In this document: positions 35,005-43,812 of the stretch, in pieces
Layout of the letters: each line of letters opens with the position of its first letter
Position numbering within the stretch: the stretch's first letter is position 1
Origin: Xinfangfangia pollutisoli
Lineage (GTDB): Bacteria; Pseudomonadota; Alphaproteobacteria; Rhodobacterales; Rhodobacteraceae
Length of the DNA stretch: 54,947 bases
Reading direction: 5' to 3'
Assembly (NCBI RefSeq): GCF_020179405.1
Contig: NZ_JAICBZ010000015.1
Span: 1-54,947, forward strand
Program-made: the position numbers and the translations under genes
Notes under the pieces: model-generated
What the model was told of the DNA's origin: nothing
Databases searched by the model: none
What the model saw: the letters and a program-made list of their open reading frames with translations, nothing else

Positions 35005-36315
35005 ATGGAATGGTGGGTCTTTCTTTCGACGTTCTTCCTGGGCCTGACCGGGCTGATGCTGATCGGTCTGCCCGTCGCCTTCGCCTTTCTCGCGGTCAAC
35101 ATGATCGGGGTCTATCTGCTGTGGGGCGGCTTCAACGGCTTCAACCAGCTGGTCCTGTCGATCGACAGCTCGATCTCGACCTTCATCCTGGTGCCGATCC
35201 CGATGTTCATCCTGATGGGCTCGGTGATGTTCCATGCCGGCATCGCCGAGCGGATGATCCGGGTGATCGACCAGTGGCTGGGCTTCATCTCGGGCCGGCT
35301 GGCCGTGCTGACGGTGGGCGCCGGCGCGGTTCTGTCGACGCTGACCGGCGTTGCCATGGGCTCGGTCGCGATGCTGGGCGGCACGCTGACCCCCGAGATG
35401 GAGCGGCGGGGCTATGCGCGTACGCTGGCGATCGGGCCGGTCTTGGGCAGCGGGGCGCTGGCGATCCTGATCCCGCCCAGCACGCTGGCGATCGTGCTGG
35501 CCAGCGTGGGCGGCTTCTCGGTGGCCAAGATGCTGATCGCGATCATCCTGCCGGGGATCCTGCTGGCGATCATGTATGTGATCTACATCCTGATCCGGGT
35601 GAAGCTGCGCCCGCAGGATGCGCCGGCCTATGAGGTGCCTTCGGTGCCCCTGTCGGTAAAGCTGCGCGACACGGCGCTGTATCTGGTGCCGCCGGTCATG
35701 GTCGTGGTGATGATTGTCGTCTGCATCTTCACCGGCCTGGCCACGCCGACCGAATCCGCCGCCATCGGCACGTTCATCACCTTCTTCCTGGCGGCGGCCT
35801 ATGGCGATCTGAGCCTGGCCAAGCTGAAACACGCGCTGCTGTCTTCGACCAAGCTGTCGGTGATGATCCTGATCATCATGACCGGCTCGGCCAGCTTCAG
35901 CCAGTTGCTCAGCTTCTCGGGCGCGACCGGCGCGATCACCACCTGGGCCACGGCGCTGGATGTCTCAAGCATCACGCTGATGCTGATGATGATGGCGCTG
36001 GTGCTGATCGTGGGCATGTTCATCGAACAGACCTCGATCGTGCTGATCACCATGCCGATCTTCCTGCCGATCATCGGCGCCATGGGCTGGGATCCGATCT
36101 GGTTCGCCGTGGTGATGATGGTCAATCTGGAACTGGCCACCATCACCCCACCCGCCGGCCTGTCGCTGTTCGTGATGAAAGGCGTCGCGGTGCCCGGAAC
36201 CACCATGGGGCAGATCTACCGCGCGGCGCTTCCCTTCATCCTGATCAACATCTTGCTGATGTTGATCCTGATCCTCTGGCCCGCGCTGGCGCTTTGGCTG
36301 CCCTCGCTGATGTAG
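35005..36315 (+). CDS. TRAP transporter large permease (DctM family)
   Basis: A 436-residue permease with about 12 helices. Family motifs include PMFILMGSVMFHAGIAERM, GSVAMLGGTLTPEMERRGY, ILIPPSTLAIVLASVGG and NLELATITPPAGLSLFVMK. GAAGGA lies ten bases before ATG 35005. With its two upstream partners it completes a second TRAP system, placed ahead of a deacylase gene. Confidence 0.93.
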   Translation: MEWWVFLSTFFLGLTGLMLIGLPVAFAFLAVNMIGVYLLWGGFNGFNQLVLSIDSSISTFILVPIPMFILMGSVMFHAGIAERMIRVIDQWLGFISGRLAVLTVGAGAVLSTLTGVAMGSVAMLGGTLTPEMERRGYARTLAIGPVLGSGALAILIPPSTLAIVLASVGGFSVAKMLIAIILPGILLAIMYVIYILIRVKLRPQDAPAYEVPSVPLSVKLRDTALYLVPPVMVVVMIVVCIFTGLATPTESAAIGTFITFFLAAAYGDLSLAKLKHALLSSTKLSVMILIIMTGSASFSQLLSFSGATGAITTWATALDVSSITLMLMMMALVLIVGMFIEQTSIVLITMPIFLPIIGAMGWDPIWFAVVMMVNLELATITPPAGLSLFVMKGVAVPGTTMGQIYRAALPFILINILLMLILILWPALALWLPSLM

Positions 36316-36344
36316 GCCCGGCCTGACTTTCAAGGAGAGTTCAA

Positions 36345-37616
36345 ATGACTGACACAACGAGAGAAAAGCTGCTCTCGACCATCGAGGCCAAGCGCGATCA
36401 TGCCATCGGCTTCCTGCAGGATCTGGTGCGCATCCCTTCGGTCACCGGCGACGAGGCGGCGGTGCAGAAATTCGTGTCCGATTACATGGCCGGCCTCGGG
36501 CTTGATGTCGACATGTGGGAAACCGACTGGGAGGCGCTGAAGCGCCATCCCGGCTATCGCCCGGTCGCGCGCGGCTATGAGGGCCGGCCGAACATCGTGG
36601 CCACGCGCAAGGGCACGGGCGGCGGGCGGTCGCTGTTGTTGAACGGCCATACCGACGTGATCCCGGTCGGCAATGGCGAAGGCTGGACCGATGATCCCTG
36701 GTCGGCGCTGATCAAGGATGGCCGGATCTATGGCCGCGGCGCCTGCGACATGAAAAGCGGTGTCGCAAGCCATATCCTGGCGCTGGAATACATCGCCGCG
36801 GCCGGGATCCGGCTGAAGGGCGATGTGCTGGTGAATGTGGTGATCGACGAGGAAGTGTCGGGCCATGGCACCCTGGATACGGTGATCCGCGGCTACAAGG
36901 CCGATGCGGGCATTTCGGGCGAGACCAGCGATCTGGCGGTGCAGCCGGCCTGCATCGGGCGGATCTGGTTCGAGATCGCCGTGCAAGGCAAGCCCGCGGG
37001 CATTCAGCAGCGCTATCTGGGCATCTCGGCGATCGAGCTTGGCAACAAGGTCGTCCAGGCGGTGAAAGAGCTGGAAGACCATCGCGTCGCCACCGTCACC
37101 CATCCGCTGTATCCCAATGCGCTGGATTCGCTGCCCTGCATGATCGGCAGCTTCCAGGCCGGCAATTACCCCAGCGCCTTCCCCGACACGGCGCTGCTGA
37201 AGGGCAGCATCGGCACGGTTCCGGGCGAAGATCATGAAGGCGTCAAGCAAAGCCTGCGCGACAAGATCGCAGCGCTTGCCGCCTCGGACCCCTGGATGCG
37301 CGATCACCCGCCGGTGGTGAAATTCGTCGGCTATGACGCCGAAGCCTCGGAGATCCCGGTGGCGCATCCGATCGTGCAACTGCTGTCGCAGGTTCATACC
37401 GAGATCACCGGCAAGGCGCCGGTGATCAGCGGGCGGCAGGGGGCGGCCGATACACGGTTCCTGAATTCCTACGGGGCGACGCCGACGGTGATCTACGGGC
37501 CCGGATCGACGGCCGTGATGCATTCGAATGACGAATATGTCTCGATCGAGGATTACCTCACCGCGATCAAGGTCATGGCGGTCTGCATCTGCGACTGGTG
37601 CGGCATCGACGCCTAA
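36345..37616 (+). CDS. M20-family amidohydrolase/deacylase (ArgE/DapE type)
   Basis: A 423-residue zinc hydrolase. The metal-site motifs are LLLNGHTDVIPVG, GRGACDMKSG and VIDEEVSGHGTL, with a C-terminal VMHSNDEYVSIED. It should release an acyl or similar group from an amino compound in the cytoplasm. AAGGAGAG precedes the ATG. Following a TRAP system and preceding CoxG, it probably works on the imported compound or on the product of Mo-dependent hydroxylation. It is ArgE/DapE-like rather than YgeY-like, although E. coli also places an M20 gene beside ygeX and xdh. Confidence 0.87.
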   Translation: MTDTTREKLLSTIEAKRDHAIGFLQDLVRIPSVTGDEAAVQKFVSDYMAGLGLDVDMWETDWEALKRHPGYRPVARGYEGRPNIVATRKGTGGGRSLLLNGHTDVIPVGNGEGWTDDPWSALIKDGRIYGRGACDMKSGVASHILALEYIAAAGIRLKGDVLVNVVIDEEVSGHGTLDTVIRGYKADAGISGETSDLAVQPACIGRIWFEIAVQGKPAGIQQRYLGISAIELGNKVVQAVKELEDHRVATVTHPLYPNALDSLPCMIGSFQAGNYPSAFPDTALLKGSIGTVPGEDHEGVKQSLRDKIAALAASDPWMRDHPPVVKFVGYDAEASEIPVAHPIVQLLSQVHTEITGKAPVISGRQGAADTRFLNSYGATPTVIYGPGSTAVMHSNDEYVSIEDYLTAIKVMAVCICDWCGIDA

Positions 37617-37681
37617 GCCAAAGCCGGGCCCCCCGGACCCCTGGGGTGCCCGATCATGAACCTGCCGGGGCGGAAGTGAAT

Positions 37682-38290
37682 ATGCCTGTAATCAAACAAA
37701 AATTCGACGTGAACCATCCAAGGCCGGTGGTCTGGGACATGCTTCAGGACATCCCGCGGGTCGTGGGCTGCGTGCCGGGGGCCGCGCTGGATGGCCCGCT
37801 GGACGGCGACAAGGCCAAGGGCCGGGTCACGGTGAAGCTGGGCCCGGTCAAGGCCAATTTCGGCGGCGAGGCGACGATCAGCGCCGACCGCGCCGACTGG
37901 AGCGCGAAGATCGCCGGTGTCGGCGTTGACAAAAGCCATGCCTCGCGGGCGAAGGGCGATGTGTCCTATCGGCTGCTCAGCCCGCAGCCCGGGGTGACCA
38001 CGGTCGAGGTCGAGGTGGATTACGCGCTGTCGGGCTCGCTGGCGCAGGTGGCGCGCGGCGGCATCGTCGAGGCGGTGGCCGAACAGATCTGCGCCGATTT
38101 CGCCGCCAATCTGGAAGCCGAGATCGCCGCCGAAGCCACCCCCGCCGCCCCGCAGACCCCGGCCGATCCCGCCGCGCCGCCCCTGGCCGAGGCGCCGCGT
38201 CCGGTGGCGCGGGCAAGCGAGCTGAACATGGTGCAGATCATGCTGCGGGTGGTCCGGCGCAAGATCGCGCGGCTGTTCGGGCGCGGCTGA
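37682..38290 (+). CDS. coxG: CoxG-like SRPBCC-family protein
   Basis: A 202-residue protein with an SRPBCC/CoxG domain (about 1-145): VWDMLQDIPRVVGCVPGAAL, GPVKANFGGEA and a C-terminal BARGG-like stretch (LAQVARGGIVEAV). A Pro/Ala linker (about 152-176) and a basic amphipathic end, VRRKIARLFGRG, follow. CoxG proteins accompany Mo hydroxylases and help them attach to the membrane. Its place across the divergent promoter from the CoxMSL-like genes ties the two operons together. ATG 37682 has GGAAG upstream. Confidence 0.87.
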   Translation: MPVIKQKFDVNHPRPVVWDMLQDIPRVVGCVPGAALDGPLDGDKAKGRVTVKLGPVKANFGGEATISADRADWSAKIAGVGVDKSHASRAKGDVSYRLLSPQPGVTTVEVEVDYALSGSLAQVARGGIVEAVAEQICADFAANLEAEIAAEATPAAPQTPADPAAPPLAEAPRPVARASELNMVQIMLRVVRRKIARLFGRG

Positions 38291-38319
38291 TCGCGCCGGC
38301 CCTTGCTGATCCCGGATCC

Positions 38320-38349
38320 GGCCCGCAGCCTTGCCGCTGCGGGCCTTTT
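38320..38349 (+). terminator. Rho-independent terminator after coxG
   Basis: A perfect 10-bp stem GGCCCGCAGC/GCTGCGGGCC (38320-38329 with 38336-38345), loop CTTGCC, then TTTT. Confidence 0.85.
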
Positions 38350-38360
38350 CCGTGCAGCCC

Positions 38361-38388
38361 GGCCGTCAGGTGCTGGCCGTCAGGTGCT
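38361..38388 (+). repeat. 14-bp tandem duplication at the end of the oxidase gene
   Basis: GGCCGTCAGGTGCT occurs twice in direct succession (38361-38374 and 38375-38388), then GGCC. The second copy contains the stop codon of the minus-strand oxidase; the first is an untranslated copy just past it. Confidence 0.9.
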
Positions 38389-39615
38389 GGCCGGCGCCGC
38401 GCGCTGGCTGGCGCCGTGGTCTTTCAGCGCGGCGATGTTGACCGCGCCCGCCTGGGCCATCACGCCGCGCAATTCGTTGCGGAAGATCGCCATCAGGTGA
38501 TCCGGCCCCCGCGCGCCCATCGCCGCGACCGAGGCCAGGAAGGGGCGCCCGGCAAAGACGAAATCGGCGCCCAGCACCAGGGCCTTCAGAATGTCCAGCC
38601 CCGACAGGATCGCGCCATCGACCATCAGCTTGATCCGCTCGCCCACCAGCGGCCGGATCTGCGGCAGCAGGCTGACCGCGGCCGGGGCGGCATCGAACTG
38701 GCGGCCGCCATGGTTGGACAGGATCACCCCATCCACCCCCAGCGCCACGGCCTGCAGCACATCCTGCGGATGCTGGATCCCCTTCAGCACCAGTTGCCCC
38801 GGCCACAGATCGCGCAGCCGCGCGATCAGCGCCCAGGTGAAGGCGCCCGACATCTCTTTGTCGACATAGGCCGCGACCTGGGCCGCCGACGCGCGCGCCC
38901 CGGCATAGGCCTTGAAATTCGAGAACTCGGGCTGGCCATGGCGCAGCATCGCCCAGGCCCAGGCCGGGGCGGCAGCAACCTGGCGCACCGTCGTCAGGCT
39001 GGGGCGGAAAGGCACGGTCAGCCCGTTGCGCAGGTCGCGCAGCCGCTTCTGGCGCATCGGCGTGTCCAGCGTCAGCACCAGCGTGCGCACCCCGCAGCGC
39101 TGCGCCCGCGCGGCCAGATCGAAGGTCGCGTGGACATCGTCCTTGGGCACGCAATACAGCTGCATCCAGCTGTGAGGCGCCAGCGCCATCGCGGTTTCGA
39201 TGTCGATATTCGCCACCATCGACAGCACGAACCCCACCCGCTCCCGCGCCGCGGCCAGGGCCAGGTGACGGTCGGCCTGCGGCCAGACCAGACCCGAAAG
39301 CCCCATCGGCGCAACGCCCAGCGGCAGGGCATAGCTTTGCCCGAAAAGCTGGGTCTCGGTCGAGGTGTCGCGGATTTCAACCCCGTAGCGCGGCAGGATC
39401 TCGATCCGGTCCAGCGCCTGGCGGTTGCGCGCCAGGCCCAGTTCCTGGCCGACCCCGCCTTCCAGATAGTCCCAGGCAAAGCCCGGAACCCGCCGCCGCG
39501 CCCGCGCCAGCAGCGCCAGGCTGTCGGGCAGGCGGCGCAGCGCCTTCGCCTCGGCCGAGGTGGCCGCCCCCGCCCCCCAGCCGGATCCGGCGGGGCGCTT
39601 CTGTGCATCTGTCAT
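38380..39615 (-). CDS. FMN-dependent alpha-hydroxy-acid oxidase/dehydrogenase (LldD family)
   Basis: A 411-residue flavoenzyme, TIM-barrel type. The segment PMGLSGLVWPQAD holds the FMN-binding start, LVLKGI the FMN Lys, and SNHGGRQFD the catalytic His. The C-terminal phosphate loop is VDGAILSGLDILKAL...GADFVFAGRPFL, with Ala in place of the usual second Gly. It oxidises an L-2-hydroxy acid (lactate, mandelate or similar) to a 2-oxo acid, a fitting substrate for the ThDP enzyme of the same putative regulon (inference). It is the last gene of the Pot-type ABC operon, 15 bases after the ATPase gene. Confidence 0.88.
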   Translation of the reverse strand: MTDAQKRPAGSGWGAGAATSAEAKALRRLPDSLALLARARRRVPGFAWDYLEGGVGQELGLARNRQALDRIEILPRYGVEIRDTSTETQLFGQSYALPLGVAPMGLSGLVWPQADRHLALAAARERVGFVLSMVANIDIETAMALAPHSWMQLYCVPKDDVHATFDLAARAQRCGVRTLVLTLDTPMRQKRLRDLRNGLTVPFRPSLTTVRQVAAAPAWAWAMLRHGQPEFSNFKAYAGARASAAQVAAYVDKEMSGAFTWALIARLRDLWPGQLVLKGIQHPQDVLQAVALGVDGVILSNHGGRQFDAAPAAVSLLPQIRPLVGERIKLMVDGAILSGLDILKALVLGADFVFAGRPFLASVAAMGARGPDHLMAIFRNELRGVMAQAGAVNIAALKDHGASQRAAPAST

Positions 39616-39630
39616 CGCGGGCTCCGGTTC

Positions 39631-40713
39631 TTAGGCAGAGGGGAAGGCGCGCAGGTTCTTCGGGTCGCAATGCAGCCCGATCTGGCGCCCGGGTTCGGCC
39701 TGTGCCGCCTGTTCGCGGTCGGTCAGCCGCAACAGGATATGGCCGCCGACCGCCCCCGGATGATCGACCAGAATGTCGAAATGCCCGCCCTGATAGATCC
39801 GCATCGCGACCGTGCCGCGCAGCATGGCCGGCTGGCCGTCGGGCACCAGGGTCAGATGCTCGGGGCGGATGAAGACCTCGCAATCCTGACCCAGAACCAG
39901 ATCGGCCTGGGCTTCGGGCAAGCGCAGCGGCCCGGCCTCGGTCAGGATCACCGCCGCGCCGCCCCGGATTTCGGTCAGCCGCCCGAAGATGCGTGTGACA
40001 TCGCCCAGGAACGAGGCGACGAAGCCGTCGCTTGGCCGTTCATAAACCTCGTCCGGGGTGCCGACCTGCCGCACCCGGCCTTCCGACATCACCGCGATGC
40101 GATCCGACATGCTCAGCGCCTCGGCCTGATCATGGGTGACGAAGACCGTGGTGATGCCCAGGCGCTGCTGAATCTCCTTGATCTCGACCTGCATCGAGCC
40201 GCGCAGGTTCTTGTCCAGCGCAGAAAGCGGCTCGTCCAGCAGCAGAACCTGCGGATTGGTGATCACCGCCCGCCCGATCGCGACCCGCTGCTGCTGGCCG
40301 CCCGACAGCTGGCGCGGATGGCGGTCGGCGAATTTCGTCAGCTTGATCACCTCAAGCGTGCGCGCGACCTGCGCGCGGATCTCGGCTTTCGGCAGCTTCT
40401 GCATCTTCAGCCCATAGGCCAGATTGTCGGCCACCGTCATATGCGGGAACAGCGCATAGTTCTGGAACACCATGCCGATCTTGCGCCGGTAGGGCGGCAG
40501 GCGGGTGACATCGGCCCCCGCCATCCTGATCGCGCCGGAGCTGGGCGTGACAAAGCCCGCGATCATGTTCAGAAGCGTGCTTTTCCCGCAGCCCGACGGA
40601 CCCAGCAGGGTCATGAACTCGCCCTGCCGGATTTCCATGTCGATGGGCGCCAGCGCGATGTGGCTGCCGAATGTCTTGCCGGCCTGGACGATGTCGACCG
40701 AAGCGCTTTGCAT
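39631..40713 (-). CDS. ABC importer ATPase, PotA type
   Basis: A 360-residue ATPase. Walker A is [10 protein letters not shown], the signature [14 protein letters not shown], Walker [13 protein letters not shown], and the switch His is in [12 protein letters not shown]-terminal TOBE domain (about 275-355) is present, as in spermidine/putrescine and iron importers. It energises the two permeases upstream in the operon. Confidence 0.93.
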   Translation of the reverse strand: MQSASVDIVQAGKTFGSHIALAPIDMEIRQGEFMTLLGPSGCGKSTLLNMIAGFVTPSSGAIRMAGADVTRLPPYRRKIGMVFQNYALFPHMTVADNLAYGLKMQKLPKAEIRAQVARTLEVIKLTKFADRHPRQLSGGQQQRVAIGRAVITNPQVLLLDEPLSALDKNLRGSMQVEIKEIQQRLGITTVFVTHDQAEALSMSDRIAVMSEGRVRQVGTPDEVYERPSDGFVASFLGDVTRIFGRLTEIRGGAAVILTEAGPLRLPEAQADLVLGQDCEVFIRPEHLTLVPDGQPAMLRGTVAMRIYQGGHFDILVDHPGAVGGHILLRLTDREQAAQAEPGRQIGLHCDPKNLRAFPSA

Positions 40714-40723
40714 GATGTGGCCC

Positions 40724-41533
40724 TCAGTGATCTTGGGATTTGATGGCCAGGATCCGCCCCAGATCCATCAGCCAGTTGGTCAGTGCCAGAACGACGGTGA
40801 TCATCACGAAGAACATCACCGACAGCGCCGCCATCGACGGATCGGCATATTCCCGGACGTAATTGTACATGGCGACGGGCAGGGTCTGGGTCGCCTGGGC
40901 CGAGACGAACAGCGTCGCGGTGAATTCGTTGAACGACAGGATCGCGGCAAACAGCAGGCCCGAGAACAGCCCCGGCACCATCAGCGGAAGGGTGATGGTG
41001 CGCAGCACCGCCCAGGGCCCGGCGCCGAGGCTGGCCGCCGCCCGTTCCAGGCTGGGGTCGATGCTGCGCAGCGAGACGAAGACCGCGCGCATCACGAAGG
41101 GCAGAACCAGGATGACATGGGTCACGATCACCACGGCGAAGCTGCGGTTCATCGCGACCTGATTGGCCAGGATCAGAAAGCCGATGCCGATGGTGAAGGA
41201 CGGGATCAGCAGCGACGAGGTCAGCAGCCCTTCCAGCAGCCGCTTGCCGGGAAAGTCGCAGCGGTCGATCACCCAGGCGAAGGCGCCGCCGATGCTGACC
41301 GCGAAGACCGAGGTCCACAGCATGACGATCACGCTGTTCCACAGGCCGCGCTGGAAATCGCGATAGGTCAGCGCGCGTTCGAACCAGCGCAGCGACCAGT
41401 CCTTGGGTGGGAAGGTGATGACCGCGCCGGCGTTGAAGGCAACGATCGCGGTCACCACGGCGGGCAGCAGCACGAAGCCGATCAGCAGTGAAACCAGAAG
41501 CCAGAAGGCGATGCTGTGAAAGTTCAGACGCAT
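40724..41533 (-). CDS. ABC importer permease, PotC type
   Basis: A 269-residue permease with six helices. The EAA-type loop is SLERAAASLGAGPWAVLRTITLP split around the coupling helix, and the N-terminal FNAGAVITFPPKDWSLRWF is typical of PotC proteins. It pairs with the PotB-type permease ending five bases upstream. Confidence 0.92.
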   Translation of the reverse strand: MRLNFHSIAFWLLVSLLIGFVLLPAVVTAIVAFNAGAVITFPPKDWSLRWFERALTYRDFQRGLWNSVIVMLWTSVFAVSIGGAFAWVIDRCDFPGKRLLEGLLTSSLLIPSFTIGIGFLILANQVAMNRSFAVVIVTHVILVLPFVMRAVFVSLRSIDPSLERAAASLGAGPWAVLRTITLPLMVPGLFSGLLFAAILSFNEFTATLFVSAQATQTLPVAMYNYVREYADPSMAALSVMFFVMITVVLALTNWLMDLGRILAIKSQDH

Positions 41534-41537
41534 GCGC

Positions 41538-42389
41538 TTACCCGACCCGGATATGGTCCAGCGGGCGCAGCGCGAAACGCATCAGGCCGACCAGGACGAT
41601 GGTGAAAAGGACGCCCGCCAGGCTCAGCACCGCGGCCAGCGGGAAGTTGAAGCTGGAAATGCCGATCTGGTAGACGACATTGCCGATCATGTTCACCTTG
41701 CCGCCGCCGATCAGCTGCGGGGTGGCGAAGGCGCTGAAGGTCCAGGCAAAGCAGGTGATGATCCCGGCGATCAGCCCCGGCGCCGACAGCGGCAGGGTCA
41801 CATGCCAGAAGCTGCGCAGCGGCCCCGCCCCCAGGCTTTCCGAGGCCTTGGTATAGGCCGGGTCGATCTGGCTGATCGCGGTCGCCAGGATGATGACCAT
41901 GATCGGCAGGGTGAAATGGACCAGGACCAGCACCACCGCGGGCAGGGTGAACATCATCTGCACCGGCTCGGCGATCAGGCCCAGCTGCAGCAGGGCGGCA
42001 TTGATGAAGCCGGAATTGCCCAGGACCAGCAGCCAGGAATAGGTGCGGGTGATCTCGCCTGTGAACATCGGCGTGATGGCGATGATCAGGATCGTCGCCC
42101 GCAGGAAGGAACTGCGCACCCGCACCAGCGCATAGGCGATGGGATAGCCGACCAGCAGGGTGGCCAGCGCGGTCAGCAGGCAGATCAGCGCCGTGTCCGA
42201 GAAGACGGCGATCAGCAGCGGGCGCAGCAGGAACGAGAAATTCTCGACCGTCCAGCCGCCGACGACCAGGCTGCCCGGCACATGTTCGCGCAGGCTGAAG
42301 ACCAGGATGCAGGACAGGGCGGCCGCGTAAAGCAGGGCCAGAAGGATGGCCGGCGTGACAAACCAGTAGAAGATCGAGCTTCGGGTCAT
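41538..42389 (-). CDS. ABC importer permease, PotB type
   Basis: A 283-residue permease with six helices and the coupling loop AYTKASESLGAGPLRSFWHV. ATG 42389 (AAAGG upstream) is preferred to a start 13 codons earlier. It stands between the binding-protein gene and the PotC-type gene. Confidence 0.92.
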   Translation of the reverse strand: MTRSSIFYWFVTPAILLALLYAAALSCILVFSLREHVPGSLVVGGWTVENFSFLLRPLLIAVFSDTALICLLTALATLLVGYPIAYALVRVRSSFLRATILIIAITPMFTGEITRTYSWLLVLGNSGFINAALLQLGLIAEPVQMMFTLPAVVLVLVHFTLPIMVIILATAISQIDPAYTKASESLGAGPLRSFWHVTLPLSAPGLIAGIITCFAWTFSAFATPQLIGGGKVNMIGNVVYQIGISSFNFPLAAVLSLAGVLFTIVLVGLMRFALRPLDHIRVG

Positions 42390-42518
42390 GGATCGCCTTT
42401 CAGGGTCCGTTGGGCGAGGCGCAGGCAACAGCGATGCGGGCGGTCCGGATCGGACGGACCGCTTGTCATGGGTCTGACCCTGCGCCCGGACCGGCCGGGC
42501 GCAGGGGCCTGTGGAAAC

Positions 42519-43550
42519 TCAGTTGGCGATCATCTCTTCCGAGAACCAGGTCCGCCATTCCGTCAGCTTTTCGGCGCGCAGTTGCGGGTCGACATAGATC
42601 GCCTCGCTTTGCCATTGCTCGGGCGTCAGGAACACGCCGGGCAGGGCGGCGACTTCGGGCGGCACCTCGACGCCCTCGACCGTGGCGCCGCCTTTCTTGA
42701 TCGCCACGATCTTGGCCTGGACCTCGGGGTCCAGTGCGGCGTCGATGAAGGCATAGGCCAGGTCCAGCTTGTCGGTGCCCTTCATGATGCCGATGGCATC
42801 CATGTTCAGCACCGCGCCCTCTTTCGGAATCACGATCTCAAGGTCGATGCCCTGATCGCGCAGCTGATGCGCCATCATCGACAGCATGACCTGCACCGGG
42901 GTTTCCCCGGTCGAGATCAGCTGCTCGCTGGCCGCATCCGAGGGGAAATAGGCGCGCACATTCGGCTTCAGCGCCTTCAGCTTGTCGGTGGCCTGGCGCC
43001 AGTCCTCGATGCCCAGCCCTTCCATCTTCGCAGTGGCGGCGATGATCGACGAGGGATCGAAGTCGGACAGCCCGATCTTGCCGGCCAGCGCGGGCGACCA
43101 CAGATCGGCCCAGCTGTCAAAGCGGACATCGGGCACCAGGTCGGGCACATAGACGATGGTATAGACATAGGACCAGACGCCGACATGGCCCGGGCTGATC
43201 TTGGCCTGGTCGAACAGCTTGTCGGCATTCGACAGGCGCGACATGTCCAGGGGCTCGAACAGGCCGGAATTCTGGTACAGCCAGCCGACATGCGCCGTGG
43301 TGAAGGTCACGTCGCTTTCCGGCGCGCCGGCGGCAAGCTGCGCCTGGTTCAGCCGGTCGATGGTGCCGCCGGTGATGAACTCGACCTCGGCGCCGGTGTT
43401 TTCGGTGAATTTCGCAGCGATGGTTTCGGCGATCAGATCGCGCCAACCTCCTCCCCAGGAGCTGATGCGAAGCACCTCTTGCGCAAGCGAGACACCCGAA
43501 GATGCCAGCAGGATCAATGCGGTGGTGCCGGATAGTGCAAGCCTAGACAT
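42519..43550 (-). CDS. ABC importer periplasmic binding protein, PotD type
   Basis: A 343-residue protein with signal peptide (1-23, GVSLAQE). It has the PotD-like LRISSWGGGWRDLIAETIAA split by the first strand, GLFEPLDMSRL, WSYVYTIVYVPDLV and GAVLNMDAIGIMKGT. The Asp/Trp pattern that holds polyamine in PotD is not obvious, so the ligand may be another small cation or carboxylate. GGGAGGAA precedes the ATG. A series of spaced operators lies 17-90 bp upstream. It heads the operon that ends with the 2-hydroxyacid oxidase. Confidence 0.9.
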   Translation of the reverse strand: MSRLALSGTTALILLASSGVSLAQEVLRISSWGGGWRDLIAETIAAKFTENTGAEVEFITGGTIDRLNQAQLAAGAPESDVTFTTAHVGWLYQNSGLFEPLDMSRLSNADKLFDQAKISPGHVGVWSYVYTIVYVPDLVPDVRFDSWADLWSPALAGKIGLSDFDPSSIIAATAKMEGLGIEDWRQATDKLKALKPNVRAYFPSDAASEQLISTGETPVQVMLSMMAHQLRDQGIDLEIVIPKEGAVLNMDAIGIMKGTDKLDLAYAFIDAALDPEVQAKIVAIKKGGATVEGVEVPPEVAALPGVFLTPEQWQSEAIYVDPQLRAEKLTEWRTWFSEEMIAN

Positions 43551-43566
43551 GCGTTTCCTCCCTAGA

Positions 43567-43639
43567 ATGCATGCAATGGTAGCAGCGGTGTTTTAAGTAT
43601 GAATCTTTATGTATGCAATAATAAACAACGTGCATGCGA
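43567..43639 (-). promoter_or_regulatory. Three phased operators upstream of the PotD-type gene
   Basis: ATGCATGCAA (43567-43576), ATGTATGCAA (43609-43618) and GTGCATGCGA (43630-43639) have centres at 0, +42 and +63 bp, all multiples of 21. A weaker match, GTGTTTTAAG, sits at +21. The rest of the 262-bp gap to 43812 is GC-rich and holds one hairpin. Confidence 0.55.
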
Positions 43640-43743
43640 TATGCCTGCCGCCGCACCGGCTGCCAAAGGCAGAGGCGGCCCGCCAAAGCCCAGGGCGGGA
43701 AGCGGGGGGAAGGGTAGGGGGCGAAGGGGGGAACAGCCCGCCG

Positions 43744-43764
43744 CCCCGCCCGAAGCGGGCGGGG
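43744..43764 (-). terminator. Possible terminator of the GNAT gene
   Basis: A perfect 9-bp stem CCCCGCCCG/CGGGCGGGG with an AAG loop lies 48 bases past the GNAT stop on the minus strand. There is no proper T run. Confidence 0.4.
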
Positions 43765-43812
43765 GCAGGTCAGACGGCGGCGCGGGGCCGACGGACGCGG
43801 AAGGCCGCGGGT

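Noticed and set aside
36345-37616. YgeY orthologue, making a full E. coli-like ygeX/ygeY/xdh cluster
   Set aside because: The motifs are ArgE/DapE-like (GHTDVIPVG, GRGACDMKSG) and the N-terminus does not follow YgeY. Only the analogy of gene content is kept.
38416-40743. Long plus-strand frame opposite the oxidase and PotA-type ATPase
   Set aside because: The minus-strand genes have intact catalytic motifs and ribosome sites; the plus-strand frame has none.
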